A stretch of DNA of 64,000 bases from Achromobacter sp. B7 (GTDB lineage: Bacteria; Pseudomonadota; Gammaproteobacteria; Burkholderiales; Burkholderiaceae_B). This document shows, one piece after another, positions 18,559 through 26,937 of the stretch (position 1 is its first letter; each line of letters begins with the position of its first letter). The stretch covers positions 62,001 through 126,000 of the forward strand of contig NZ_CP032084.1 of the NCBI RefSeq assembly GCF_003600685.1, given 5' to 3'. The notes beneath the pieces are model-generated. The model did no database searches. It was not told the DNA's origin and saw only the letters and a program-made list of their open reading frames with translations. Position numbers and translations under genes: made by a program.

Positions 18559-19461
18559 TCAGGCCTCCAGATGGGGCCGCATCAGCGATTCAAACCAATC
18601 CTGGAACACGGTCAGGCGCCGCGTGCGCTGGCGTCGATGCGGGTAGATCAGCGACACCGGCATCGGCGCTGCGCGAAACGCCGGCATCACTTCCACCAGC
18701 TCGCCGGCATCCAGCAGATGCTGCACGTCAAAGCGCGGTATCTGGATCAGGCCCATCCCCGCCAGACAGCAGGCGATGTAGTTTTCGGCGTTGTCCACGA
18801 TCACGCGGCTGCGCGGTTGCGCGATGTGCCCGTCGTCGGCATGAAATTCCCAAGGCAGCTCGCGGCGCGTCTTCGGGGAGGCATAGCCCACCGTCCAGTG
18901 CCCTTCCGACAGGTCGGCGGGTTTGCGCGGCTCGCCGTGTTCGCGCAGGTAGCCGGGGCTGGCGCAGTTGATCAGGGCGATTCGACCCAGCGGCCGCACC
19001 ACCAGGCTGCTATCGGCCAGCGCGCCGATCCGTACGGCGCAATCCACGCCTTCCTGCACCAGGTCGATGGCGCGGTCGGTCGAGGTCAACGCCAACACCA
19101 GGCGGGGATGGCGGCGCAGCAGGCTGGGCAACGCGGGCGCGATCAGGCGGCGCGCCACCCGGCTGGGCACGTCGATGCTTAATCTGCCCGAGGCCTGCAA
19201 CTGGCTGGCATGGAACAACTGGTCGATGTCTTCCACGTCCGCCAGCAGCGGCTGCACGCGCGCCAGCAATTGTTCGCCGTCGGCCGTCAGCCGCACCTGC
19301 CGCGTCGTGCGGTGCAGCAGGCGTACGCCAAGTTGGGCCTCCAGTTGCTGGATGGCCGCGGACACCGACGCGCGAGGTGCGTTCAGCGCGTTGGCGGCCT
19401 TGATGAAGCTGCCCATCTCGGCGACTTGGGCGAATACGCGGTACTGGTCGAATCGGTCCAT
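18559..19461 (-). CDS. LysR family transcriptional regulator
   Basis: A 300-residue LysR-type regulator. The winged HTH occupies residues 1-60 ('FAQVAEMGSFIKAANALN' then 'VSAAIQQLEAQLGVRLLHRTTRQV'), followed by a linker and a two-lobed effector-binding domain. It belongs to the subgroup with 'GRLSIDVPSRVARRLIAPALP', common for repressors/activators of nearby oxidoreductases. It starts 21 bp after the SDR stop, so it is probably cotranscribed with that gene. The target could be the SDR unit or the amino acid importer downstream. Confidence 0.93.
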   Translation of the reverse strand: MDRFDQYRVFAQVAEMGSFIKAANALNAPRASVSAAIQQLEAQLGVRLLHRTTRQVRLTADGEQLLARVQPLLADVEDIDQLFHASQLQASGRLSIDVPSRVARRLIAPALPSLLRRHPRLVLALTSTDRAIDLVQEGVDCAVRIGALADSSLVVRPLGRIALINCASPGYLREHGEPRKPADLSEGHWTVGYASPKTRRELPWEFHADDGHIAQPRSRVIVDNAENYIACCLAGMGLIQIPRFDVQHLLDAGELVEVMPAFRAAPMPVSLIYPHRRQRTRRLTVFQDWFESLMRPHLEA

Positions 19462-19482
19462 GCCCGACAGATTAGCGGCTAC

Positions 19483-20256
19483 TTACTTGGTGGTGTAGCC
19501 GCCGTTGATCAAAATAGTCTGGCCCGTGATCCACCAGCCGTCGCTGACCAGGTGGCGAATGAAGGGCACGACGTCTTCAATGTCGGTCAAGCCCGTCTTG
19601 CTGAACGGCGACAGCGCGGCCGCGGTCTTGTGATATGCCACCGCGTCCTCGCCTTCGGCCGGGTAGAAGAACGGCGTGTCCATGGGGCCGGGGCCCACCG
19701 CCGTGACCGAGATCCCGCGCGCGCCGAACTCCTTGGACGCGGCGCGGGTGTAATGCTCGACCGGCGCCTTGGTGCCGGCGTACGCGGCATAGAACGGCGT
19801 GAACGCGCCCAGCAGCGACGTCACCAGCGTGCATACCTTGCCGTTGTCGTTGACGTGCCGGCCCGCTTCGCGCAGGAAGAAAAAGGCCGTCTTGGAATTG
19901 ACCGCCGTCATCTCGTCGTACTCGGCCTCGCTGATTTCGGTGAACGGTTTTTTCAGCACCTTGCCGACGGTGTTGATCGCAATATCCGGTTTGCCCACGG
20001 CGGCTACCGCATCGGCAAACAGCTTCTCGACAGCGCCCGCGGTTGTTAGGTCGGCTTGCAAGGCCACGGCTTTGGCGCCGGCCGCTTCGACGGCGGCTAC
20101 CGTTGCGTCCGCCGCTGCCTTGGACGCCGCGCTGTTGTAGTGGATCGCGATGGCGCGGGCGCCGTGCGCGGCCAGATCGCGCGCAATCAAGCCGCCCAGG
20201 TTCTTTGCGCCGCCGGCAATCAGCACGACTTTGCCCTTGATGGAATGGTCTGCCAT
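19483..20256 (-). CDS. SDR family oxidoreductase
   Basis: A 257-residue short-chain dehydrogenase. The cofactor loop reads AGGAKNLGG instead of TGGxxGxG, and NTVG replaces NNAG. The catalytic area has Ser...YAAYAGTK (YxxxK). The ATG at 20256 is preceded by AAGGGG at good spacing; a second ATG 15 bp upstream is possible. The 'DDIEDVVPFIRHLVSDGWWITGQTILINGG' C-terminus is normal for the family. Substrate unknown. The gene probably forms an operon with the LysR gene that follows. Confidence 0.86.
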   Translation of the reverse strand: MADHSIKGKVVLIAGGAKNLGGLIARDLAAHGARAIAIHYNSAASKAAADATVAAVEAAGAKAVALQADLTTAGAVEKLFADAVAAVGKPDIAINTVGKVLKKPFTEISEAEYDEMTAVNSKTAFFFLREAGRHVNDNGKVCTLVTSLLGAFTPFYAAYAGTKAPVEHYTRAASKEFGARGISVTAVGPGPMDTPFFYPAEGEDAVAYHKTAAALSPFSKTGLTDIEDVVPFIRHLVSDGWWITGQTILINGGYTTK

Positions 20257-20390
20257 GGAAAACCCCTTCATGAATCGATGGAGTTTCGAGCTTAGGCAAG
20301 CGCAACCCACCGATAAACCGGCTGCGGCAAGATGCACTATCCAGAAAAACCACCCAAAGCGGCGGCATTGGGCAAGGTGGCGTCCATAAA

Positions 20391-20422
20391 AAAGCCGTCC
20401 CGTGCAAAACAGGGACGGCTTT
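20391..20422 (-). terminator. Rho-independent terminator after Bug gene
   Basis: An 11-bp stem (AAAGCCGTCCC / GGGACGGCTTT) with a 10-nt loop, followed by TTTTTT on the minus strand. It lies 18 bp beyond the stop of the Bug-type gene. Confidence 0.9.
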
Positions 20423-20439
20423 GGCGGAAGGAGGAACGC

Positions 20440-21405
20440 TTAGTCCACCTGCGCGCCGGACTGCTTGACCGCGCGGCCCCACTTGTCCACTTCGCTGGCA
20501 ATGAACTTGCCCGTGGCCTCGGGGCTGAGCGGCATCGGTTCGGCGCCCCGGTCACGCAGGAACTTCTGCATCTCCGGCGTATTCAGCGCCACGCCGATCT
20601 GACGGCTCAGGTAGGTGGTGACGTCGGCCGGCGTATCGCGCGGGGCCAGCACGGCGGCCCAGCCGATGGCCTCGAAACCCGGATAACCCGATTCGGCCAC
20701 CGTCGGCACGTCCGGCAGTTGCGGCAGGCGCTTGGCGGTGGTCACGGCCAGCGCCACGGCTTTTTTGCTCTGCACGTGCGGCAGGCCCGCGGTCACGGAA
20801 TCCACCATCAGCGGCACCTGGTGCCCCAGGAAATCCGCCTGCGCCGGGCCACTGCCCTTGTACGGAATGTGGCGGATATCGATGTTGGCCGCCGCCTTGA
20901 ACATCTCGGCCGACAGATGCTGCGTGCCGCCGATGCCGGCGCTGGCGTAAGCCAGTTCACCCGGATTGGCGCGCGCCTGCGTCACCAGCTGCTTCAGGGA
21001 CGTGATGCCCGAGGCCGGCGTGGCCAGGAACATCAGCGGCACCGAGAACACGCCCGACACCGGCGCGAAATCCTTGGTCAGGCTGTAGTTGATGGTCTTG
21101 TACAGCGTCTGGTTGACGGCGGCGGCGCTACCCGCGATGACCAGCGTGTAGCCATCGGCCGGGGCGCGCATGGCTTGTTCCATGCCGATATTGCTGCCCG
21201 CGCCGGCGCGGTTTTCCACCACGATGGGCTGCTTGACGGCGGCGCCCAGCTTTTCAGCCAGCGCGCGGGCAAAGATGTCGGTGGCCTGCCCGGGCGGGAA
21301 CGGCACGATCAGGCGGATGGCGCGTTCAGGATATTCGGCGTGCACCGGCGCGCCGGCCGCCGCCAGCGCCAGGCCGGCGGCAAGACTGGAAAGAATACGT
21401 TTCAT
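20440..21405 (-). CDS. Bug-type tripartite tricarboxylate transporter binding protein
   Basis: A 321-residue Bug-family periplasmic protein. It has a 23-residue signal peptide ending HA, then YPERAIRLIVPFPPG, the standard Bug opening. 'VVENRAGAGSNIG' and 'DGYTLVIAGSA' are also family motifs, as is 'RHIPYKGSGPAQADFLGHQV' in the second lobe. These proteins bind carboxylates such as citrate, glutamate or nicotinate-like acids. No TctA or TctB membrane gene is adjacent, as is common for the many orphan Bug genes in this family of organisms. Its own terminator indicates a single-gene unit. Confidence 0.95.
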   Translation of the reverse strand: MKRILSSLAAGLALAAAGAPVHAEYPERAIRLIVPFPPGQATDIFARALAEKLGAAVKQPIVVENRAGAGSNIGMEQAMRAPADGYTLVIAGSAAAVNQTLYKTINYSLTKDFAPVSGVFSVPLMFLATPASGITSLKQLVTQARANPGELAYASAGIGGTQHLSAEMFKAAANIDIRHIPYKGSGPAQADFLGHQVPLMVDSVTAGLPHVQSKKAVALAVTTAKRLPQLPDVPTVAESGYPGFEAIGWAAVLAPRDTPADVTTYLSRQIGVALNTPEMQKFLRDRGAEPMPLSPEATGKFIASEVDKWGRAVKQSGAQVD

Positions 21406-21620
21406 GATTGGTCAGTAAAAAGCGACAAGGGCTGCGCGCGAGGGGCGCGCCACTTCTCATAAAATAGAGCGCCCGAACGGCGGCCCTTGTGAGGCGGCCC
21501 GGGGCGATTCGGCGGGGGGTGCGTCACGATAGCATCCCTCTGTCGGTGCTACATTTGCCTTTTCGCGCTTAGCCCGCGAAGTTTTTCCTTCACCGCTGTC
21601 CTTACCCCGCAGGAACCGCC

Positions 21621-22814
21621 ATGGAATTCAGCCAGTTCAACGTCAACACCCTCATGGACATCACTTCCCGCCCGGACCTCGTGTTCGTCAGCGGCAAGGG
21701 CTCCTGGCTGGAGGATCATGCGGGCAAGCGATACCTGGACTTCGTGCAGGGCTGGGCGGTGAACACGCTGGGCCATTCGGCTCCGGAAATGCAGCGCGCG
21801 CTGGTCGAACAGTCGCAAAAGCTGATGAACCCGTCGCCGGCGTTCTACAACATTCCCTCGATCGAGCTGGCCCAACGCCTGACCGGCGCGTCCTGCTTTG
21901 ACCGCGTCTTCTTCGCCAACAGCGGCGGCGAAGCCAACGAAGGCGCCATCAAGCTGGCGCGCAAGTGGGGCCAGGTCAAGAAGAACGGCGCCTACAAGAT
22001 CATCACGATGAACCACGGCTTCCACGGCCGCACGCTGGCCACGATGTCCGCATCGGGCAAGCCGGGCTGGGACAAGATGTTCGCCCCGCAAGTCGAAGGC
22101 TTCCCCAAGGCAGAATTGAACGACCTGGAATCCGTGAAGAAGCTGATCGACGACAAGACCGTCGCCATCATGCTGGAGCCGGTGCAAGGCGAAGGCGGCG
22201 TCATCCCCGCCACCAAGGAGTTCATGCAAGGCCTGCGCAAGCTGGCCGACGAGAACCAGCTGCTGCTGATCGTGGACGAAGTCCAGACCGGCATGGGCCG
22301 CACCGGCAAGATGTTCGCCTACCAGCATTCCGACGTCACGCCGGACATCATGACGCTGGCCAAGGGCATCGGCGGCGGCGTGCCGCTGGCCGCGCTGCTG
22401 GCCCGCCAGGACGCCTGCGTGTTCTCGCACGGCGACCAGGGCGGTACGTATAACGGCAACCCGCTGACCACCGCCGTGGGCGTGGCCGTGTTCGACGCCC
22501 TGGCCGCCCCGGGCTTCATGGACGCCGTCAACGCGCGCGCCAAGCAACTGTCCGAAGGCCTGCTGGCCCTGTCGGCCAAGTACGGCATGAAGGGCGAACG
22601 CGGCCAAGGCCTGCTGCGCGCCCTGATCATGGACCGCGACGACGGCCCCGCCATCGTCGAAGCCGCCCGCAACCAGAACCCGCAAGGCCTGCTGCTGAAC
22701 GCCCCGCGCCCCAACCTGCTGCGCTTCATGCCCGCGCTGAACGTCACGGCCGAAGAAATCGACCTGATGCTGACGCAACTGGACGCGCTGATCGGGCAGG
22801 TGCGCAAGGCTTGA
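21621..22814 (+). CDS. argD: Class III aminotransferase, acetylornithine transaminase-like
   Basis: A 397-residue class III PLP aminotransferase. It has the [15 protein letters not shown] phosphate-binding motif near 100, HGFHGRTLA near 130, the cofactor aspartate in '[16 protein letters not shown]' near 220, and the Schiff-base lysine in TLAKGIGGG near 250. The fit is to acetylornithine transaminase/aspartate aminotransferase family proteins of arginine biosynthesis. Other uses, such as succinylornithine or 4-aminobutyrate transamination, are possible since no arg genes adjoin. The start is preceded by CGCAGGAACCGCC. It has its own terminator. Confidence 0.85.
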   Translation: MEFSQFNVNTLMDITSRPDLVFVSGKGSWLEDHAGKRYLDFVQGWAVNTLGHSAPEMQRALVEQSQKLMNPSPAFYNIPSIELAQRLTGASCFDRVFFANSGGEANEGAIKLARKWGQVKKNGAYKIITMNHGFHGRTLATMSASGKPGWDKMFAPQVEGFPKAELNDLESVKKLIDDKTVAIMLEPVQGEGGVIPATKEFMQGLRKLADENQLLLIVDEVQTGMGRTGKMFAYQHSDVTPDIMTLAKGIGGGVPLAALLARQDACVFSHGDQGGTYNGNPLTTAVGVAVFDALAAPGFMDAVNARAKQLSEGLLALSAKYGMKGERGQGLLRALIMDRDDGPAIVEAARNQNPQGLLLNAPRPNLLRFMPALNVTAEEIDLMLTQLDALIGQVRKA

Positions 22815-22840
22815 TTGATTCAGGCTGGCAAGAGTGAGCA

Positions 22841-22866
22841 AGGGCCGCGGATTCGCGGCCCTTTTT
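22841..22866 (+). terminator. Rho-independent terminator after the aminotransferase gene
   Basis: A 9-bp stem (AGGGCCGCG / CGCGGCCCT) with loop GATT, followed by TTTTCTT on the plus strand, 26 bp past the stop codon. Confidence 0.9.
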
Positions 22867-22920
22867 CTTGCGCGGACAGGCGTTAGGGGGCGCGGGGGAC
22901 GGGGACCGCACCCTTCATCA

Positions 22921-23035
22921 TTAGCCTATAGTGCAGCAATCACGCAAAGTCTGTTGCACTATAGGCTAATAAAATCTGCCGTTTTGCTGCGCTATAGGCT
23001 AATATTTTCCTAACTTATGACCGCGTACAGGCTAG
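22921..23035 (+). promoter_or_regulatory. Operator array in front of mmyA
   Basis: Four related sites precede mmyA. Site 1 is TTAGCCTATAGTGCA at 22921-22935. Site 2 is its exact inverse, TGCACTATAGGCTAA at 22955-22969. Site 3 is CTATAGGCTAATA at 22992-23004 (13 bp identical to site 2; its 19-bp extension matches the inverse of site 1 with one change). Site 4 is a degenerate GTACAGGCTAG at 23025-23035, just before the start codon. Sites 2, 3 and 4 begin at 22959, 22992 and 23025 within the common core, exactly 33 bp apart, about three helical turns. The stretch is much more AT-rich than its surroundings. This is the expected place for autoregulation by MmyA. Binding is inferred, not shown. Confidence 0.75.
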
Positions 23036-23038
23036 AAA

Positions 23039-23500
23039 ATGTCCCCCGAACTCAACCAACTTCGCTTGGAACAACTGCAGGCCGCGCTCTCTGCTTACGC
23101 AAACCTGCTGGGGCGAAAACCGCCTGCTAGCGGTTGGTTGAAGCTGATCCGGGAGTCACTTGGCTTGACTCAGCGGCAGCAAGCCGAACGCTTGGGAATT
23201 TCGGCACCCACGCTTCATAAATCAGAACAAGCGGAAGCGGACGAACGCATCTCGCTCAGGCAACTGCGCAAGCTGGCGGACGGACTTGATTGCGAACTTG
23301 TTTATGCCTTGGTGCCTCGCAAGCCGCTCACGGATAGGGTTCAAGAGCGCGCCCGCGCTGTCGCGCTGGAAGAGGTCGGAGGCGTTGCGCACACCATGGG
23401 CCTCGAAGACCAGCGCCCAACAGAGGACCGACTCCGTAAACAAGTAGAGCGCAGAATCGATGAACTGCTACGGGGCCGATGGTCCGAGCTATGGCGCTAG
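23039..23500 (+). CDS. mmyA: Mobile mystery protein A (HTH regulator of Fic pair)
   Basis: A 153-residue protein with a Cro/C1-type HTH at about residues 35-90 ('LTQRQQAERLGISAPTLHKSEQAE'). It is preceded by a short helical region and followed by a charged C-terminal helix. It fits the mobile mystery protein A family, known as the upstream member of a two-gene module with a Fic protein and often found on mobile or plasmid DNA. Codon choice is less GC-biased than neighbours. The ATG at 23039 has no clear Shine-Dalgarno, and the last operator-like repeat ends 3 bp before it. It probably binds the repeat array upstream and controls the pair; whether it also neutralises the Fic protein is unknown. 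Confidence 0.88.
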   Translation: MSPELNQLRLEQLQAALSAYANLLGRKPPASGWLKLIRESLGLTQRQQAERLGISAPTLHKSEQAEADERISLRQLRKLADGLDCELVYALVPRKPLTDRVQERARAVALEEVGGVAHTMGLEDQRPTEDRLRKQVERRIDELLRGRWSELWR

Positions 23501-24081
23501 ATCTTGACTATCAAGACGGCCAGACACCACTGGACCCCGATGAACGGGCGGGCCTCATCCCCGAGCACCTGAGCACCAAGGGCGACTTGAATGATTGGGA
23601 GCAGGAAAACCTGTTGCGTGCGGTGCGCTGGTTGAAAAGGGCTCGTTCGCCAGATGTTCTAAGCGAAGGATTCTGCCGAACGCTCCATTCCAAAATGTTT
23701 GACCAGACGTGGAGCTGGGCAGGGACCTTCCGGCGGTCAGACAAGAATATCGGTTGTGACTGGACGCAGGTCAGCACACGTCTATCGCAACTGCTTGCCA
23801 ACACCCGTTGGGGAATCGAGCGTGGCGCCTATCCACCCGACGAAATCGCTGCCCGCTTTCACCGCGACCTGGTCTGGATTCACCCATTCCCAAACGGCAA
23901 CGGGCGGCATTCCCGAATGATGGCTGACGCTCTTCTACGTAGCCTGGGGCAAGCGCAGTTTTCCTGGGGGGGCGCGGGAAATCTTGTGAACGCCTCCAAC
24001 GCTCGGACTCGCTATCTCAACGCGCTACGCGCCGCGGACCAGGGCGAATATCACTTGCTGCTTGCGTTTGTTCGCAGCTAA
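23491..24081 (+). CDS. mmyB: Mobile mystery protein B (Fic domain)
   Basis: A 196-residue Fic-fold protein. An N-terminal segment (GQTPLDPDERAGLIPEHLSTKGDLNDWEQ) is the family signature. The Fic motif is HPFPNGNGRHSR at 131-142. Fic enzymes transfer AMP or another nucleotide phosphate to target proteins; the histidine is catalytic. At the usual metal-binding Asp/Glu position (residue 135) there is Asn, which may change cofactor use. No clear (S/T)xxxE(G/N) inhibitory helix is seen in either protein. The ATG at 23491 overlaps mmyA by 10 bp, so expression is coupled; an ATG at 23479 is the alternative. Targets and biological role are unknown. Confidence 0.88.
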   Translation: MALDLDYQDGQTPLDPDERAGLIPEHLSTKGDLNDWEQENLLRAVRWLKRARSPDVLSEGFCRTLHSKMFDQTWSWAGTFRRSDKNIGCDWTQVSTRLSQLLANTRWGIERGAYPPDEIAARFHRDLVWIHPFPNGNGRHSRMMADALLRSLGQAQFSWGGAGNLVNASNARTRYLNALRAADQGEYHLLLAFVRS

Positions 24082-24142
24082 AAGCGCCTTGCCCAGCGGG
24101 CCTGTCTATCGCGGCACCCCGGACAAGCGGTAGCCCCCGACC

Positions 24143-25114
24143 TCAGTGCGACGACACATAGGTGGCGTCGGCAAACGACGCAGGAATCGCGAAGCTTTCG
24201 CGCATGCGTCTCGCCTCGGCCGCCGGCGTCAAGCCGAAAAGCCGCTTGAACTCTCGGCTGAATTGCGATGTGCTTGTGTAGCCTACGGCGTGGCCCGCCG
24301 CTTCAGCGGTCAAGTCCTGGCGCACCATTAACAGCCTTGCCTGATGAAGCCGCGTCGATTTCACGTACTGCATCGGGGACACTTGCGTGACCGCCTTGAA
24401 ATGGCTGTGGAAGCTGGGAACGCTCATGCCCGCCTTCTGCGCAAGCTGCGTCACATCAAGCGGTTCGGCGTACGCGGCATGAATATGCCGTAGCGACATC
24501 CCTATCCTGCCAAACTGCCCTCGCATCGCCAGTGCCTCGCGCATCGCCCCGCCTTGTGGCCCGGTCAACACGCGGAAGTACAGTTCGCGCAGCAGGCCCG
24601 GGCCCAGCACGGCGGCTTCGATTGGCTGGTGCATGGCTTCAAGAAAGCGCAGAACGCAGGTGTGCATCCTGTGGTCCATCCGAGTCGACATCATGCTCTT
24701 GGGCACCTCCGCCCCATCGCCCGCGCTTGCGTTGCCGATCTGCGCGGCCAGCTCGGCAGCCACCGTGAAATCAAGGTGCAGATAAAGCGCCAGCAATGGG
24801 CGTTCCGGTGTTGCATCGGTTTCCATGCTGAAAGGAACCGGCACCGAGACGGCAAGATAATGATCCTCGTCGTACTGATACATCTGCCCGCCAAAGTACC
24901 CCCGCTTGCGCCCTTGGCACACGATCACAATGCCGGGGTCATACAAAACGGGGGTGCGTGAAAGCGCTCGGTCGGAACGCAGGATGCGCACGCTGGGCAG
25001 CGCGGTCAGGTTATAGCCTTCGGCGGGCGCCAAGGCGCGCAGTAGCGCGACCGTGCGCTTGGGCGTATCGGAATGCGTGGCCGAACATTGAGTCAAGGCG
25101 GCGTTTAGGCTCAT
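24143..25114 (-). CDS. AraC family transcriptional regulator
   Basis: A 323-residue regulator with an AraC_N-type (PF06719-like) ligand-sensing domain in the first 190 residues ('PVLYDPGIVIVCQGRKRGYFGG...Y'). A double AraC HTH lies in the last 110 ('VTQLAQKAGMSVPSFHSHFKAVTQVSPMQYVK' and 'AGHAVGYTSTSQFSREFKRLFG'). The ATG at 25114 is used; a longer frame would run through the promoter region of the divergent gene. The 93-bp gap to the divergent SDR gene should hold both promoters, and this pairing of AraC_N regulator with an SDR is common, so the SDR is the probable target. Confidence 0.92.
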   Translation of the reverse strand: MSLNAALTQCSATHSDTPKRTVALLRALAPAEGYNLTALPSVRILRSDRALSRTPVLYDPGIVIVCQGRKRGYFGGQMYQYDEDHYLAVSVPVPFSMETDATPERPLLALYLHLDFTVAAELAAQIGNASAGDGAEVPKSMMSTRMDHRMHTCVLRFLEAMHQPIEAAVLGPGLLRELYFRVLTGPQGGAMREALAMRGQFGRIGMSLRHIHAAYAEPLDVTQLAQKAGMSVPSFHSHFKAVTQVSPMQYVKSTRLHQARLLMVRQDLTAEAAGHAVGYTSTSQFSREFKRLFGLTPAAEARRMRESFAIPASFADATYVSSH

Positions 25115-25207
25115 AGCTTTATGCAAGAAATTCAGCGAATTCGGGCTGATAAGTGGTCTATGGCAAGAATAGTATGCAGTCTCCTCTTTGCATTTTGGAG
25201 ACGCAAC

Positions 25208-26038
25208 ATGGCGTTGAACAAGATATTCCTGATCTCCGGAGTCAGCAGCGGATTCGGCCGCGCGCTGGCGCAAGAAGCGCTGGCCGCCGGGCACACGGTG
25301 GTGGGCACGGTAAGAAGCGCAGACGCGAAGCGCGATTTCGAATCGCTGTCCGATGCGGCCTATGGGCGCGTGCTGGACGTCACCCAGTTCGACCGCATTG
25401 ACGACGTCGTATCGGAAATCGAAACCAGCGTGGGACCTATCGACGTCCTGGTCAACAACGCCGGGTATGGGCACGAGGGCGTACTGGAAGAATCGCCGCT
25501 ATCGGAGATGCGCAGGCAGTTCGACGTGAACGTGTTCGGCGCCGTCGCCATGATGAAGGCAGTGCTGCCCTACCTGCGCGCGCGACGACGCGGTCATATC
25601 CTGAATATCACGTCGATGGGCGGACACATAACGATGCCGGGAATCGCCTACTACTGCGGCAGCAAATTCGCGCTGGAAGGCATTTCGGAAAGCCTGGGCA
25701 AAGAGGTCAAGCCCTTGGGCATTGCCGTCACCGCGGTCGCGCCCGGCTCTTTCCGAACCGACTGGGCCGGCCGCTCAATGACAAGAACCCCACGTTCCAT
25801 CCCGGACTACGATGTCATCTTCGACCCGATCCGGCAGGCGCGTGAAGAGAAAAGCGGCAAGCAGCTTGGCGACCCGGTCAAGGCTGCCCGCGCGATGCTT
25901 GCCGCGATCGAGGCCGACAATCCTCCGGCGCATCTATTGCTGGGCCGCGATGCGTTGATGCTGGTGCGAGCCAAGCTTGCTGCGTTGGATGACGAGTTTA
26001 GAGCGTGGGAGGCGACTACGGTGTCGACGGATGCCTGA
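25208..26038 (+). CDS. SDR family oxidoreductase, AraC-associated
   Basis: A 276-residue short-chain dehydrogenase: SGVSSGFG cofactor loop (TGxxxGxG type) near residue 12, NNAGYG near 83, and catalytic Ser...YYCGSK (YxxxK) near 137-152. The longer C-terminus (about 275 residues instead of 250) fits the 'oxidoreductase' subgroup often paired with AraC regulators. The ATG at 25208 has GGAG 9 bp upstream; the longer frame would begin inside the divergent promoter. Substrate unknown, NADP(H) likely. Confidence 0.9.
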   Translation: MALNKIFLISGVSSGFGRALAQEALAAGHTVVGTVRSADAKRDFESLSDAAYGRVLDVTQFDRIDDVVSEIETSVGPIDVLVNNAGYGHEGVLEESPLSEMRRQFDVNVFGAVAMMKAVLPYLRARRRGHILNITSMGGHITMPGIAYYCGSKFALEGISESLGKEVKPLGIAVTAVAPGSFRTDWAGRSMTRTPRSIPDYDVIFDPIRQAREEKSGKQLGDPVKAARAMLAAIEADNPPAHLLLGRDALMLVRAKLAALDDEFRAWEATTVSTDA

Positions 26039-26088
26039 TACGCTGTAATCAACACATGCCTTCATAGGAACAACCAGGAGAACCGCCG

Positions 26089-26271
26089 ATGAGCCGACCG
26101 GAATTCATCAAGCACTGGACCGAACTTGAAGCGCCCGACGCGCATTCCTACCAGGGCGATACCGAACCCATGGGGCTGGACGCGCCGCCATGGAATAAAA
26201 GGGGCGTAACGAAGCGTGCCTTGCGATTGCAGCGGTCTTCTCCGAATAGTGCATCCGATTGCGCCTCCTGA
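26089..26271 (+). pseudogene. Truncated cupin gene, 5' remnant
   Basis: The first 34 codons (MSRPEFIKHWTELEAPDAHS..., then TEPMGLDAP) match the N-terminus of cupin-domain proteins that normally continue for 120 or more residues with a jelly-roll barrel. After about base 26190 the similarity stops and 26 unrelated, Arg/Ser-rich residues lead to a TGA. The remaining cupin barrel is not found in any frame downstream. An AGGAG ribosome-binding site still precedes the ATG, so a 60-residue peptide could be made. The TGA is directly followed by an ATG in frame with the methyltransferase. A deletion or insertion at about 26190 is the simplest explanation. Confidence 0.65.
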
Positions 26272-26292
26272 ATGCTATTTCGACCAAAGAAG

Positions 26293-26910
26293 ATGCCCTC
26301 ACCCGCCGATAACGTTATCGCCATCTATCAAGACCACGCAGCAGCGTTTGAAGCGCTGCGCGGGACGGGGCTTGTCGAACTCGGCTGGTTGACGAAGTTC
26401 TTGTCTTTGATGCCCGTCCAGAATGCGCAAGTGCTCGACATCGGTTGCGGCAACGGTGTCCCAATCGCGCGTCATTTGATCGAAAACGGGTGCTTGGTGA
26501 CGGGCATCGATACGTCGTTGCCCTTGTTATCGCGGGCGAAATCCACTTTCCCTGACCATCAATGGATCGCCGCTGATATGCGGCGGTTGCCGTTCACCCA
26601 GAGCTTTCACGGCTTGATCGCCTGGCATAGCTTCTTTCATCTGAGCCCCGAGGACCAGCGTCCCATGTTCAGCACTTTTCGTCGTCTGGCGGCGCCCGGG
26701 GCGGTGTTGATGTTCACCAGCGGGACGTCGCTGGGAGAAGCCATTGGCCAGTTCGAAACCAAGCCGCTTTATCACGGCAGTTTGGACCCCAATGAGTACC
26801 GGCAACTGCTCAACGCCAATGGGTTTTCCGTGAAGCAGCATATGGAAAAGGATCCGGCTTGCGGTGGCGCGACGGTATGGCTGGCGCAACGGGACGCTGC
26901 CGAGTCCTGA
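26293..26910 (+). CDS. Class I SAM-dependent methyltransferase
   Basis: A 205-residue methyltransferase. Motif I is LDIGCGNGVPIARHL near residue 50. Acidic motif II GIDTSLPLLSRAK follows, then motif III/IV 'GLIAWHSFFHLSPEDQ', and a C-terminal beta strand pair around 'GATVWLA'. This fits the Methyltransf_11/25-type small-molecule enzymes. The ATG at 26293 follows AAAGAAG; an ATG at 26272 abuts the stop of the cupin remnant and is possible. Base use is less GC-rich than most neighbours, in keeping with acquisition or rearrangement at the cupin junction. Substrate unknown. Confidence 0.87.
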   Translation: MPSPADNVIAIYQDHAAAFEALRGTGLVELGWLTKFLSLMPVQNAQVLDIGCGNGVPIARHLIENGCLVTGIDTSLPLLSRAKSTFPDHQWIAADMRRLPFTQSFHGLIAWHSFFHLSPEDQRPMFSTFRRLAAPGAVLMFTSGTSLGEAIGQFETKPLYHGSLDPNEYRQLLNANGFSVKQHMEKDPACGGATVWLAQRDAAES

Positions 26911-26937
26911 GCCATAACCATCCCGCGGCGCCATTCG

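Noticed and set aside
16513..19182. An 889-codon plus-strand frame across two permease genes, a binding-protein gene and a LysR gene
   Set aside because: It spans four well-supported minus-strand genes and is low-complexity Arg/His/Gln sequence.
22815..24142. Insertion-sequence boundaries around mmyAB
   Set aside because: I could see no target-site duplication or terminal inverted repeats; the only inverted repeats are the operator sites before mmyA.
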